A stretch of 6,055 bases of DNA. It comes from Clostridiales bacterium. Its GTDB lineage: Bacteria; Bacillota; Clostridia; Lachnospirales; WQUN01. The stretch is from NCBI GenBank assembly GCA_031271275.1, contig JAISWA010000274.1, positions 1 through 6,055 on the forward strand. The letters are read 5' to 3'. The position numbers and the translations under genes are program-made. Below are positions 1-6,055 of the stretch, in pieces. Each line of letters begins with the position of its first letter. Within the stretch, counting starts at the first letter, position 1. Below the pieces are notes generated by a model. That model did no database searches. It saw only the letters and a list, made by a program, of their open reading frames with translations, and was not told the DNA's origin.

Positions 1-1577
1 CGCTCACCCATGCCGTCCCCGTTGTCTTCCACCACGGCGCGTATCCGGTCTTCCTCCAGGGAAGCCTTGATCAAAATAACTTTACGGCGGTCCGCGCCGC
101 GGGCAAAGGCGTGGATAAAGCAGTTTTCGACAGCGGGCTGAAAAAGGAATTTAAGGCATTGGTATTCCATACACCCGTCGTCTATGTCAAAGGAAACGTC
201 CACCTCGTCGCCATACCGCACCCGCATTATCTGGATATAATTTTCTAACTGCTCTAATTCCTCCGTAAACGGAATGATGTCGGAAGTGGTCTTTATGGAG
301 AACCTGAGCAAAGACGTCAGGCTTTCCAACGCGTGTGAGATTTCTTTCGCGCTGATCATATCCGCCTTCCAACGTATGGCGTTAATGGTGTTGTATAAAA
401 AATGCGGGCTGATTTTTGACCTTAGCACCTCATAGGAAAGCTGAGACTTTTCATGTTCCCTTTCCGCGACTTCGGTCACAAGTTCCCCCATCCGGTTCAT
501 CAGCCCGTTAAACGCTTCGCTGAGTTCGCCCATCTCGCCCGCCAAAGGCTCGCAGCGCACGGTAAGGTCTTTTTGCTGCCCCTGCCGCATAACGGTCTTT
601 AATTTTTTAATCGGCAGGGAAATATATTGGGACGACCACCCGATAAACAGCGCCGAGTATAAAAAACCCAACGCCGCGAACAGCAGCGGGACGCCCCAAA
701 GCAGCCGGGAGTTAACAGGGCTTGAGGATAAATGGGAGAAATACAGGAAGGTAAATTTACTTACCGGCGCCGAATAACGGGCGAGCCGGTAACCGTTGTT
801 TAACGCGGAGACGTCCGGAACCGAAAAAAGCGGGTGCTGTGACAAAAATTCCGCCGAGTTCGTAAACACAAGCGCCCCCGCAGTGTCAAGCACGGCAAAA
901 ATATCGCTTTCATTTTCCGCGATGCTTTCCCAGTCCCGTGTCAGCGTATTCAAACTCAAATCAATCCGTATGGCGCCTATATGCCGGTTGCTCCCCACCT
1001 CCCTCAGCCGTTGGGAAAATGCCAAGGTGATTCCGCTGCCAAGGAACAGCTCGTCTTCCTCCGCAATCGCGATAATGGGGTCGTCCCCCGCCGCCGCTTC
1101 CTTGTACCATCGGCTCTGCGTAGGCGTGTACCATTCGGGGTTATGCATGTTTACGGTTTTGGTGGGGCCTTGGCGGTTGTAGTACATTGCGTCCGATGTT
1201 TCGGACACAATAACGATAGACGTGATGTTGGGCTCATAATAAAGCACTTCCCTGTACAGCGCGTTTTGAACTTCCGTATAGTCCGAACTTTTTGCGAGCG
1301 CGTCGGACGGGCCGTATTTCCGGGAAATAATTTCATAGACCGCCCTGTTCGTGTACGGGACTTCCAAAAGTCTTTTTACGCGGCTGTAGATACGGTCAAA
1401 AGCGCCGCCCACCGTTTGCAGGGAATACATCCTTGAGCTGTCAATCTCGGACAAAGCGGAAGTGCGAATTAAATACGCGGTTACAAAAAGAGCGATGGTT
1501 AACAAGGGCAGCACGAGAAAAAATTGAATGAGCATAAGCTTTGACCTAAAATGCAAACGAAGCTTGAATTTTTTCAA
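1..1577 (-). CDS. YesM-type two-component sensor histidine kinase, partial (3' end outside window)
   Basis: Reading the minus strand from a TTG at 1577-1575 gives 525 codons with no stop up to the window edge. Residues about 15-37 form a first membrane helix, 38-290 an extracellular sensor region of likely double-Cache type, and 293-315 a second helix. A HAMP linker follows from about 316 (LPIKKLKTVM at 321-330), then a helical stretch. The His_kinase phosphoacceptor motif is SKISPHFLYNTINAIRW with His392; the N box is QPAVENCFIHAF with Asn485; the G1 box is VEDNGDGMG at 516-524. All catalytic landmarks seen are intact. The remaining ATPase lobe, perhaps 50-80 residues, lies off the left edge. 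The family autophosphorylates and passes phosphate to an AraC-type (YesN) regulator, usually the next gene. Divergence from a CUT1 sugar importer is the classic setting and suggests it controls that operon. The ligand is unknown. The family call is very sure; the start is fairly sure. Confidence 0.95.
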   Translation of the reverse strand, partial: MKKFKLRLHFRSKLMLIQFFLVLPLLTIALFVTAYLIRTSALSEIDSSRMYSLQTVGGAFDRIYSRVKRLLEVPYTNRAVYEIISRKYGPSDALAKSSDYTEVQNALYREVLYYEPNITSIVIVSETSDAMYYNRQGPTKTVNMHNPEWYTPTQSRWYKEAAAGDDPIIAIAEEDELFLGSGITLAFSQRLREVGSNRHIGAIRIDLSLNTLTRDWESIAENESDIFAVLDTAGALVFTNSAEFLSQHPLFSVPDVSALNNGYRLARYSAPVSKFTFLYFSHLSSSPVNSRLLWGVPLLFAALGFLYSALFIGWSSQYISLPIKKLKTVMRQGQQKDLTVRCEPLAGEMGELSEAFNGLMNRMGELVTEVAEREHEKSQLSYEVLRSKISPHFLYNTINAIRWKADMISAKEISHALESLTSLLRFSIKTTSDIIPFTEELEQLENYIQIMRVRYGDEVDVSFDIDDGCMEYQCLKFLFQPAVENCFIHAFARGADRRKVILIKASLEEDRIRAVVEDNGDGMGE

Positions 1578-1584
1578 CCCGGCG

Positions 1585-1590
1585 CCTCCC
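1585..1590 (-). promoter_or_regulatory. Ribosome binding site fixing a TTG start for the kinase
   Basis: On the minus strand GGGAGG (1590-1585) lies 7 nt before the TTG at 1577-1575. An in-frame TAG at 1592-1590 closes the frame just upstream, so the protein cannot start earlier. The next in-frame ATG (1535-1533, codon 15) would remove the charged N-terminus and has no comparable purine stretch close in front, so TTG is preferred. Confidence 0.7.
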
Positions 1591-1598
1591 TACCTCTA

Positions 1599-1604
1599 AT
1601 TATA
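1599..1604 (-). promoter_or_regulatory. Candidate -10 box for the kinase gene
   Basis: A perfect TATAAT reads 1604-1599 on the minus strand. Transcription from it would begin near 1592, leaving a very short leader that barely includes the ribosome binding site. No good -35 is present: the hexamer at 17-bp spacing is ACAAAA (1627-1622). Either the promoter depends on an activator or the match is fortuitous in AT-rich DNA. Confidence 0.35.
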
Positions 1605-1655
1605 GGACATTGTAAGGCATTTTTTGTACGCGCGCCTCTTTAGCCCATAATGATA

Positions 1656-1684
1656 TTTTTACATTTCTTAATTCTTTTTTACCT
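1656..1684. repeat. Short direct repeat in the divergent control region, possible regulator site
   Basis: TTTTTACAT (1656-1664) and TTTTTACCT (1676-1684) match at 8 of 9 positions and are exactly 20 bp apart, about two helical turns. The second copy ends 6 bp before a candidate -35 at 1691. This arrangement would suit an AraC-family response regulator of the kind paired with YesM kinases, but T-rich repeats arise easily in this AT-rich stretch, so the assignment is tentative. Confidence 0.25.
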
Positions 1685-1690
1685 GTCGCC

Positions 1691-1719
1691 TTGCGCCAAT
1701 AAGTAAAAAATTATAAAAG
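1691..1719 (+). promoter_or_regulatory. Candidate promoter for the transporter operon
   Basis: TTGCGC (1691-1696) and TAAAAG (1714-1719) are separated by 17 bp. Both hexamers are imperfect, as expected for an activated promoter. A competing -10 is TATACT at 1761-1766, a one-mismatch match to TATAAT, but its -35 position holds only TATGAT (1738-1743). One of the two probably drives the binding-protein gene starting at 1808; the sequence alone does not decide which. Confidence 0.3.
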
Positions 1720-1769
1720 AATCACAAAAACAAAGGATATGATTGTGGTATATGTATATTTATACTGCT

Positions 1770-1781
1770 TTGCACAGGCAA
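1770..1781. promoter_or_regulatory. Small palindrome in the transporter leader, possible operator
   Basis: TTGC-ACAG-GCAA is a perfect 4-bp-arm inverted repeat located 26 bp before the binding-protein start. If the TATACT at 1761-1766 is the real -10, it would cover the transcription start, a position often used by repressors. It does not match the clostridial or Bacillus cre consensus well. The arms are short, so chance is a real alternative. Confidence 0.2.
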
Positions 1782-1807
1782 CATCATAACCGAAAGGAGC
1801 ATGTAAA

Positions 1808-3031
1808 ATGAAAAAAGGAATCACAAAGGTTCTTGCCGCCGTTATGACGGCAGCGCTGCTCGTGTGCGGCAGCATTCCCGCGATGGCTGCGGAGGCCGAG
1901 GAAGTTACCATTTCTTTTGGCTACTGGGGCGACTCGGGCGAGGATAAAGCCTACGCCGACGCAATCAAGGGCATTGAGTCCGTATTGCCCGGCGTGACGG
2001 TTGAACTCGTGAAGTACCCGAGCACCAACGAGTTTTGGGCAAACCTTCCCGGTCAGGTAGCGGCGGGAACCGCGCCCGATTTTATCGCTCCCACCAACGA
2101 GGGGCACATGAGCTACATAGTCGAAGGGCTTTTCCTTCCCCTTAACGACTACATCGACAAGTACGGTTTTGATTTGAGCGACACCCTTCCCAACGCCCTT
2201 GAAGCTTGGACCTATCAAGACCAGATTTACGCGATTCCCACCACCGCCGCCCCCGGTATTTTTGTCGTAAACAAGGATATGTGGGACGCTGCCGGTTTGG
2301 GCGAACTACCCACCACATGGGACGAAGTTTATGAGGCCGCGAAGGTTCTCACCACCGACGACGTAGCCGGTATCTGCATCGACTTCTCGCAGGGCTACCA
2401 CCCCACCCAGTACACCAATTCTTTCGGCGGCGGTTGGAGCAACGGCGAAACGATCAACAGCCCCGAAAACGTGGCGGCGTTGGAGTATATCCTTAAGATG
2501 TATGAAGAAGGTCTTGCCGTCAACCCGAAGGACTTGGGGTTAAGTTGGGACGGCGAAGTGTTTGCCGCCGGCAAATGCGCGATGACCACCGCGGGCGCTT
2601 GGTACGTGGGGTTAATGTCTGAATCCGCGCCCGACATCAACTACGAAGTCATGGCCGTCCCCGGCGGCAACGGGCACCAAGGCTCGTCCATGCACGCCAC
2701 CGGCTTCGCGGTTCTCAGCACGAGCAAAAACCCGGAAGTCGCCGCTCAGGTTGCCAATTACATGGCGAGCGTCAGCGCGCAGATGAACATGTCAACCCGC
2801 GCCGGTTATATCCCTGCCCTTGAGTCCCTTCAGGACTGGTATTACGACATCAACCCCAAGATGGCGCCTTCGAGAGCTTCCACGGAATTTGCGGTTTCCT
2901 TCGGTTACCCCGTACAGTCCACCGAGTTCCAAACCGATTTAGTGCGCGCCTTTGAGGAAGTCTACTACGCAGGAGCGGACACCACCGCCCAGGAAATCCT
3001 CAACACCCTCGCGGAAAAATATTCAAACTAA
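1808..3031 (+). CDS. Extracellular solute-binding protein of a CUT1 sugar ABC transporter
   Basis: This 407-residue protein captures an oligosaccharide outside the membrane and hands it to the permeases encoded just downstream. Its start is set by AAGGAG at 1794-1799, 8 nt before the ATG. Residues 1-27 form a signal peptide (basic MKKGITK, hydrophobic core, AMA then AEAEE), favouring signal peptidase I cleavage after Ala27. Family 1 binding-protein marks follow: AAGTAPDFI at 86-94, YAIPTTAAPG at 141-150, VVNKDMWDAAGL at 153-164 with LPTTWDE at 167-173, and FAAGKCAMTTAGAW at 252-265. Tyr39-Trp40 and Trp265 are plausible sugar-stacking residues by analogy with MalE-type proteins. Length is normal for the family. 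The oddity is anchoring: Cys20 sits in LLVCGS, a poor lipobox with Val rather than Gly/Ala/Ser at -1, while most Gram-positive relatives are lipoproteins. Substrate is not deducible; the GH65 neighbour suggests an alpha-glucoside. Confidence 0.95.
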   Translation: MKKGITKVLAAVMTAALLVCGSIPAMAAEAEEVTISFGYWGDSGEDKAYADAIKGIESVLPGVTVELVKYPSTNEFWANLPGQVAAGTAPDFIAPTNEGHMSYIVEGLFLPLNDYIDKYGFDLSDTLPNALEAWTYQDQIYAIPTTAAPGIFVVNKDMWDAAGLGELPTTWDEVYEAAKVLTTDDVAGICIDFSQGYHPTQYTNSFGGGWSNGETINSPENVAALEYILKMYEEGLAVNPKDLGLSWDGEVFAAGKCAMTTAGAWYVGLMSESAPDINYEVMAVPGGNGHQGSSMHATGFAVLSTSKNPEVAAQVANYMASVSAQMNMSTRAGYIPALESLQDWYYDINPKMAPSRASTEFAVSFGYPVQSTEFQTDLVRAFEEVYYAGADTTAQEILNTLAEKYSN

Positions 3032-3063
3032 CAGCCCGCGGACGGAATAAGCGATTTAAAGAT

Positions 3064-3097
3064 ATATGGCTGCCTTTGGAAAACAAGGCAGCCATAT
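3064..3097 (+). promoter_or_regulatory. Perfect 13-bp stem-loop between binding-protein and permease genes
   Basis: ATATGGCTGCCTT (3064-3076) pairs completely with AAGGCAGCCATAT (3085-3097) around an 8-nt loop, TGGAAAAC. The following bases, CATTCTGT, contain no U-tract, so it is not a standard intrinsic terminator. It starts 33 nt after the binding-protein stop and ends 13 nt before the permease ribosome binding site. In malEFG-like operons such elements stabilise the upstream mRNA or limit read-through so that binding protein is made in excess over permease; I infer the same role here. Confidence 0.7.
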
Positions 3098-3110
3098 CAT
3101 TCTGTACCCG

Positions 3111-3118
3111 AAGGAGGT
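3111..3118 (+). promoter_or_regulatory. Very strong ribosome binding site for a GTG-start permease
   Basis: AAGGAGGT is an eight-base match to the anti-Shine-Dalgarno sequence, 6 nt before the GTG at 3125. It supports GTG as the true start of the first permease and may offset the non-ATG codon and the hairpin just upstream. Confidence 0.75.
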
Positions 3119-3124
3119 CTTAGC

Positions 3125-4027
3125 GTGCCCCGGAAAAAACGTTTGAACTTTGACAGGGAATCCCACATAGCCGCGGCGCTGTTCCTTGCGCCGGCGCTGA
3201 TTTGCATCGCGATTTGGTTTATATATCCGCTAGTGCAGTCGGTTTACATCAGCTTCTTCGATTTCAACTACTTGTTTAAAGACCGCGCCGTGTTCGTAGG
3301 GTTCGAAAATTACGCCAATATGTTTTTGGATTCCGAGTTTTACAAAGGGCTTTCGCATTCAATACTGTTTATGCTTATTGTGGTGCCTATTCAAACGTTC
3401 CTCGCGCTGCTGCTCGCGACGTTGGTGAACCAAAAAATAAAAGGACGCGGGTTTTTCCGCGCCGCTTATTATATGCCCTATGTGCTTTCCGCTGTCGCCG
3501 TGGCGACGGTGTTTATGTATTTCTTTGTAAAAGACCAGGGCGTGGCTAAATTTTTGTCCTTCTTCGGGTTTAAAAACACCACGTGGTTTGCGGACATGAA
3601 CCTGGCGATGCCCTTTATCGGAATACTGTATATCTGGCAGATGCTCGGCTTCTATATGATTTACTACCTCTCGGGCCTGCAGACCATACCGGGCGAAATT
3701 TACGAGGCGTCGCAGATAGACGGGGCGAATAAAATCCAGACTTTCTTCTTCATAACGATACCCAGTCTAAGGCACTCCACCTTCCTTGTGGTCACTTACG
3801 GGATTATCCAATCCTTTCAGATTTTCGACCAAATCGCCGTTGTCACAAACAGCAGCGGCGGGCCGGGAAGCCCCGCCGGAGCTACTACCACATTGCTTAC
3901 CTATTTTTATATCAGCTCTTTTAAGCTGTACAAAATGGGGTACGGAAGCGCGGTCGCCATCGTTTTGTTCCTGATTATCCTGATTGTTTCCATAGTACAG
4001 CGCAGGCTTGTAAAAATGGAGGACTGA
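3125..4027 (+). CDS. CUT1 sugar ABC transporter permease (MalF/UgpA/MsmF-like)
   Basis: This 300-residue inner-membrane subunit forms half of the translocation channel. Six hydrophobic segments lie near residues 14-36, 76-102, 110-135, 162-184, 215-240 and 275-292. The cytoplasmic EAA loop that docks the ATPase is EASQIDGANKIQTFFFITIP (194-213), with the conserved Glu-Ala, Gly200 and Ile-Pro intact. The C-terminal portion shows the family-typical GGPGSPAGATTTLLTYFY (245-262) and a short basic tail. It begins with GTG, a common clostridial choice, and is basic at the N-terminus (MPRKKR), consistent with a cytoplasmic amino end. Its length is typical of UgpA/LacF-like permeases and lacks MalF's extra periplasmic domain. 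The next permease gene starts 3 nt after the stop, so the two are co-translated. The family is certain; the substrate is not. Confidence 0.96.
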   Translation: MPRKKRLNFDRESHIAAALFLAPALICIAIWFIYPLVQSVYISFFDFNYLFKDRAVFVGFENYANMFLDSEFYKGLSHSILFMLIVVPIQTFLALLLATLVNQKIKGRGFFRAAYYMPYVLSAVAVATVFMYFFVKDQGVAKFLSFFGFKNTTWFADMNLAMPFIGILYIWQMLGFYMIYYLSGLQTIPGEIYEASQIDGANKIQTFFFITIPSLRHSTFLVVTYGIIQSFQIFDQIAVVTNSSGGPGSPAGATTTLLTYFYISSFKLYKMGYGSAVAIVLFLIILIVSIVQRRLVKMED

Positions 4028-4030
4028 GAC

Positions 4031-4840
4031 ATGAAAATTTTTAAGAAAACCCTTATCTACGCCTTAATGATTGCGCTTGCGCTTGTGTTTCTGGTGCCGC
4101 TTGGCTACGCGGTGATAACTTCGTTGGTTCCGTTTGAGTATGTCAACAAAATTCCGCCGTTGGAGGTTCTTTCGCTGCGGAATTATATAAAAATTTTCGA
4201 GCAGTACCCGATCATGGATTGGTTTAAAAACTCCATCATCGTCGCGGTTTTTACGTTAGCGGGCAACCTTGTCACCAGTCTGTTGGCGGGTTACGCGTTG
4301 GCAAAGTTTAAATTCCGCGGGAGGGAAGCCGTCTTTAACCTGATTCTGGTTCAGTTGATGATCCCTTTTCAGGTACTGCTGACGCCGCTGTATATTATGG
4401 TGGCGGGACTGGGTTGGCACAGTACGAATATCGGGCTTATTGTGCCGTTTTTGGTAAGCGGGCTTTCGATTTTTATGGCGCGGCAGTTTTACAAAACAAT
4501 TCCGGATGAATTGATTGAGGCCGCCCGCGTGGACGGGCTCGGGTACATTCGCTCGTTCTTTCACATATCGCTGCCCCTTTCCGGACCTTTGGTGGTAACG
4601 CTCGCGATTTTGGATTTTACAAGCTGTTGGAACGCGTATCTGGTTCCGTCTACTTTTTTGGCAAAAAATACCGCGTTCACTTTGCCCGTGGGTCTTGCCA
4701 CCATAAAGGCCGCTAATTTCATCCGGCCCAATGAAACGATGGCGGGGGTGCTGATTCTCAGCCTGCCGGTTATTATCGTTTTCTTGATTTTACAGCGGCA
4801 GTTTATCGAGGGCATCGCGACGTCCGGGCTGAAAGGATAA
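4031..4840 (+). CDS. CUT1 sugar ABC transporter permease (MalG/UgpE/MsmG-like)
   Basis: This 269-residue protein is the second channel subunit and partners the 3125-4027 product. Hydrophobic segments occur around residues 8-32, 66-92, 101-124, 134-152, 184-206 and 236-254. The EAA loop reads EAARVDGLGYIRSFFHISLP (163-182), a canonical ATPase-docking sequence. The end, FIEGIATSGLKG, matches the conserved carboxyl tail of MalG-like permeases. Its ribosome binding site GGAGG (4018-4022) lies inside the last codons of the preceding permease gene, 8 nt before the ATG, and only 3 nt separate stop from start, so translational coupling is likely. No ATP-binding subunit follows; in Firmicutes CUT1 importers commonly share one MsmK-type ATPase encoded elsewhere. 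Length and architecture are ordinary. Substrate is undetermined. Confidence 0.96.
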   Translation: MKIFKKTLIYALMIALALVFLVPLGYAVITSLVPFEYVNKIPPLEVLSLRNYIKIFEQYPIMDWFKNSIIVAVFTLAGNLVTSLLAGYALAKFKFRGREAVFNLILVQLMIPFQVLLTPLYIMVAGLGWHSTNIGLIVPFLVSGLSIFMARQFYKTIPDELIEAARVDGLGYIRSFFHISLPLSGPLVVTLAILDFTSCWNAYLVPSTFLAKNTAFTLPVGLATIKAANFIRPNETMAGVLILSLPVIIVFLILQRQFIEGIATSGLKG

Positions 4841-4844
4841 AGGC

Positions 4845-6055
4845 ATGAATAATTGGAGCATTAACAAGAAGGGGTACGACCCCGAAACGCACAACCATTT
4901 TGCGCCGGTGTACACAGTGGGCAACGGTTATATGTGCTGCCGGGGGTTTATGGAGGAGCAGCGGGAAGGCGTCGCCGGGCTTGGCGGCATTTATATGGCA
5001 GGGGTGTTCGGGCGCGCCTCCTACAAGCCCTGGAAGGGCGAAGGGCAGGAGCTTGTCAATCTGCCCAATTTCTTTTGGGTTGACATTGATATTGACGGTA
5101 AGCCGCTTGTCCTTTCGCCCGAAAACCTGCGCGGCTACACCGAGACGTTGGATGTAAAGAACGCCGTTTTTACCCGCTCCTACCAATATTTTTTAAATGG
5201 TAAGCCCTTGGCGGAATTTACGTTCACTCGGTTTTTAAGCCGCGCCGACATCCGCATAGCCGGACAGCAAATCACCGTTACGCCGCTTGCCGACGGGCTT
5301 ACGGTTCAATTGCGGTTGGGGACGGACCCGGGCGTAACGAACCTGAACGAGGTGAGTTCGGAACCCTACCCCGTACAGCCGGGGAAAAAGCATTGGGATA
5401 TCCTTTCCCGCGACGCGGAGTCCCTGCGCGTCTGTGTGCGCGGCGGGGAAAAGACGGAGCTCGCCTTCGTACAACGGGTTACGGCCGAAGGCGTGGAGGT
5501 GTCCCCCGGCGAGTACGCGATTACGGCGCGGGTAAATAAACCCGCGGGTGAACCGGTAACGGTACAAAAATTGGTTTCTGTTTATAAATCCGATACGGGC
5601 TCCGTTCCGCTTCCCGCTGACGGCCCGCTTGCCAAGGCGCGCGCCAAAATGGAAAACGCGCCGGGGTACAGCGAAGTCCTTTCCGCGCACCAAAAGGCTA
5701 TGTCGGCTTTCTGGGAAAGCGCGGACGTTCGGGTGGAAGGCGACGATGAGACGCAGATTTCCCTGCGCTATAATATTTTGCAATTGGAGCAAAGCTTCCC
5801 GCGCCACACAAGCGAGGTCAGCATAGGCGCGCGGGGGCTTACCGGCGAGATGTACGAGGGCAGCGTTTTTTGGGACACGGAAATTTTCATGCTGCCGTTT
5901 TTTACGATGACAGACCCCGCCGCAGCGAAAAATTTATTGATGTTCCGTTACCACACCCTGCCCGAGGCGCGGGAGCACGCCGCAAGCAACTGGTTCAAGG
6001 GCGCGATGTACGGTTGGCAGGTCAACGCCCGGGGCGTGGAACAAACGCCGCAGGG
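4845..6055 (+). CDS. Glycoside hydrolase family 65 protein, probable disaccharide phosphorylase, partial (3' end outside window)
   Basis: From ATG 4845, 403 codons run open to the right edge. Start support is AAAGGA (4832-4837), 7 nt upstream, and only 4 nt separate it from the permease stop. No signal peptide is present, so it acts in the cytoplasm on imported sugar. An N-terminal beta-sandwich spans about 1-255, with family marks YTVGNGYMCCRGF (23-35), NLPNFFWVDIDIDG (72-85) and FTRFLSRAD (127-135). A helical linker follows, then the alpha/alpha-barrel starts near 300: GDDETQISLRYNILQLEQ (299-316), GLTGEMYEGSVFWDTEIFML (331-350) and FKGAMYGWQV (384-393). GH65 enzymes mostly phosphorolyse alpha-glucosides (maltose, trehalose, kojibiose, nigerose) to beta-glucose 1-phosphate, though some are hydrolases. 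The expected catalytic Glu and phosphate-binding loop lie past the edge, so phosphorylase versus hydrolase is open. Ser340 replaces the usual His in GHxFWDTE. Family certain, substrate unknown. Confidence 0.93.
   Translation, partial: MNNWSINKKGYDPETHNHFAPVYTVGNGYMCCRGFMEEQREGVAGLGGIYMAGVFGRASYKPWKGEGQELVNLPNFFWVDIDIDGKPLVLSPENLRGYTETLDVKNAVFTRSYQYFLNGKPLAEFTFTRFLSRADIRIAGQQITVTPLADGLTVQLRLGTDPGVTNLNEVSSEPYPVQPGKKHWDILSRDAESLRVCVRGGEKTELAFVQRVTAEGVEVSPGEYAITARVNKPAGEPVTVQKLVSVYKSDTGSVPLPADGPLAKARAKMENAPGYSEVLSAHQKAMSAFWESADVRVEGDDETQISLRYNILQLEQSFPRHTSEVSIGARGLTGEMYEGSVFWDTEIFMLPFFTMTDPAAAKNLLMFRYHTLPEAREHAASNWFKGAMYGWQVNARGVEQTPQ

Noticed and set aside
796..1436. Two overlapping plus-strand open frames of 128 and 151 codons inside the kinase region
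   Set aside because: They lie antisense to the continuous 525-codon kinase frame, which carries clear HAMP, His and ATPase motifs. Their translations show no recognisable domain.
1801..1806. ATG-TAA start-stop minimal reading frame just before the binding-protein ATG
   Set aside because: It is only 1 nt from the AAGGAG site, too close for efficient initiation, while the ATG at 1808 has ideal 8-nt spacing.
3064..3110. Rho-independent terminator after the binding-protein gene
   Set aside because: The hairpin is strong, but the bases after the stem (CATTCTGT) have no run of T, and the permease genes downstream show no separate convincing promoter, so read-through is more likely.
5527..5546. 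7-bp inverted repeat (CGCGGGT, 6-nt loop, ACCCGCG)
   Set aside because: It lies within the GH65 coding frame, has no U-tract, and is the kind of GC-rich repeat expected by chance from codon usage.
5235..5807. A 190-codon minus-strand open frame under the GH65 gene
   Set aside because: It is fully antisense to a well-supported GH65 frame and its arginine-rich, low-order protein has no family features; it is a shadow of biased codon use.

Overview
The window reads as one carbohydrate-uptake locus from an endospore-former-type Firmicute (probably class Clostridia). I infer this from strong AGGAGG-type ribosome binding sites, TTG/GTG/ATG start usage, a YesM-type sensor kinase, a CUT1 ABC importer with no ATPase gene of its own, and a GH65 glycoside phosphorylase. 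Base composition looks close to half G+C in the genes, with an AT-rich divergent intergenic region. No RNA gene, insertion sequence, CRISPR array or phage gene is visible.

Layout: bases 1-1577 on the minus strand hold most of a two-transmembrane sensor histidine kinase, cut by the left window edge inside its ATPase domain. Bases 1578-1807 are a divergent AT-rich control region. Bases 1808-4840 on the plus strand encode a secreted sugar-binding protein and two six-helix permeases. Bases 4845 to the right edge hold the first 403 codons of a GH65-family enzyme, cut before its catalytic acid.

Likely logic: the membrane kinase senses an extracellular cue, possibly the sugar or the loaded binding protein, and signals through a response regulator expected beyond the left edge. 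That regulator would activate the divergent transporter operon. The binding protein delivers an oligosaccharide to the permease pair, which is energised by an ATPase encoded elsewhere (MsmK type). The cytoplasmic GH65 enzyme then cleaves an alpha-linked glucoside, most probably by phosphorolysis. The substrate cannot be named from this sequence.

The main oddities are a binding protein whose signal peptide looks like signal peptidase I type rather than lipoprotein type, a perfect 13-bp stem-loop without a U-tract between the binding-protein and permease genes, and a GH65 catalytic-domain entry motif that departs from the usual family sequence. The overall architecture is a known type; I see no convincing evidence of an entirely new system.
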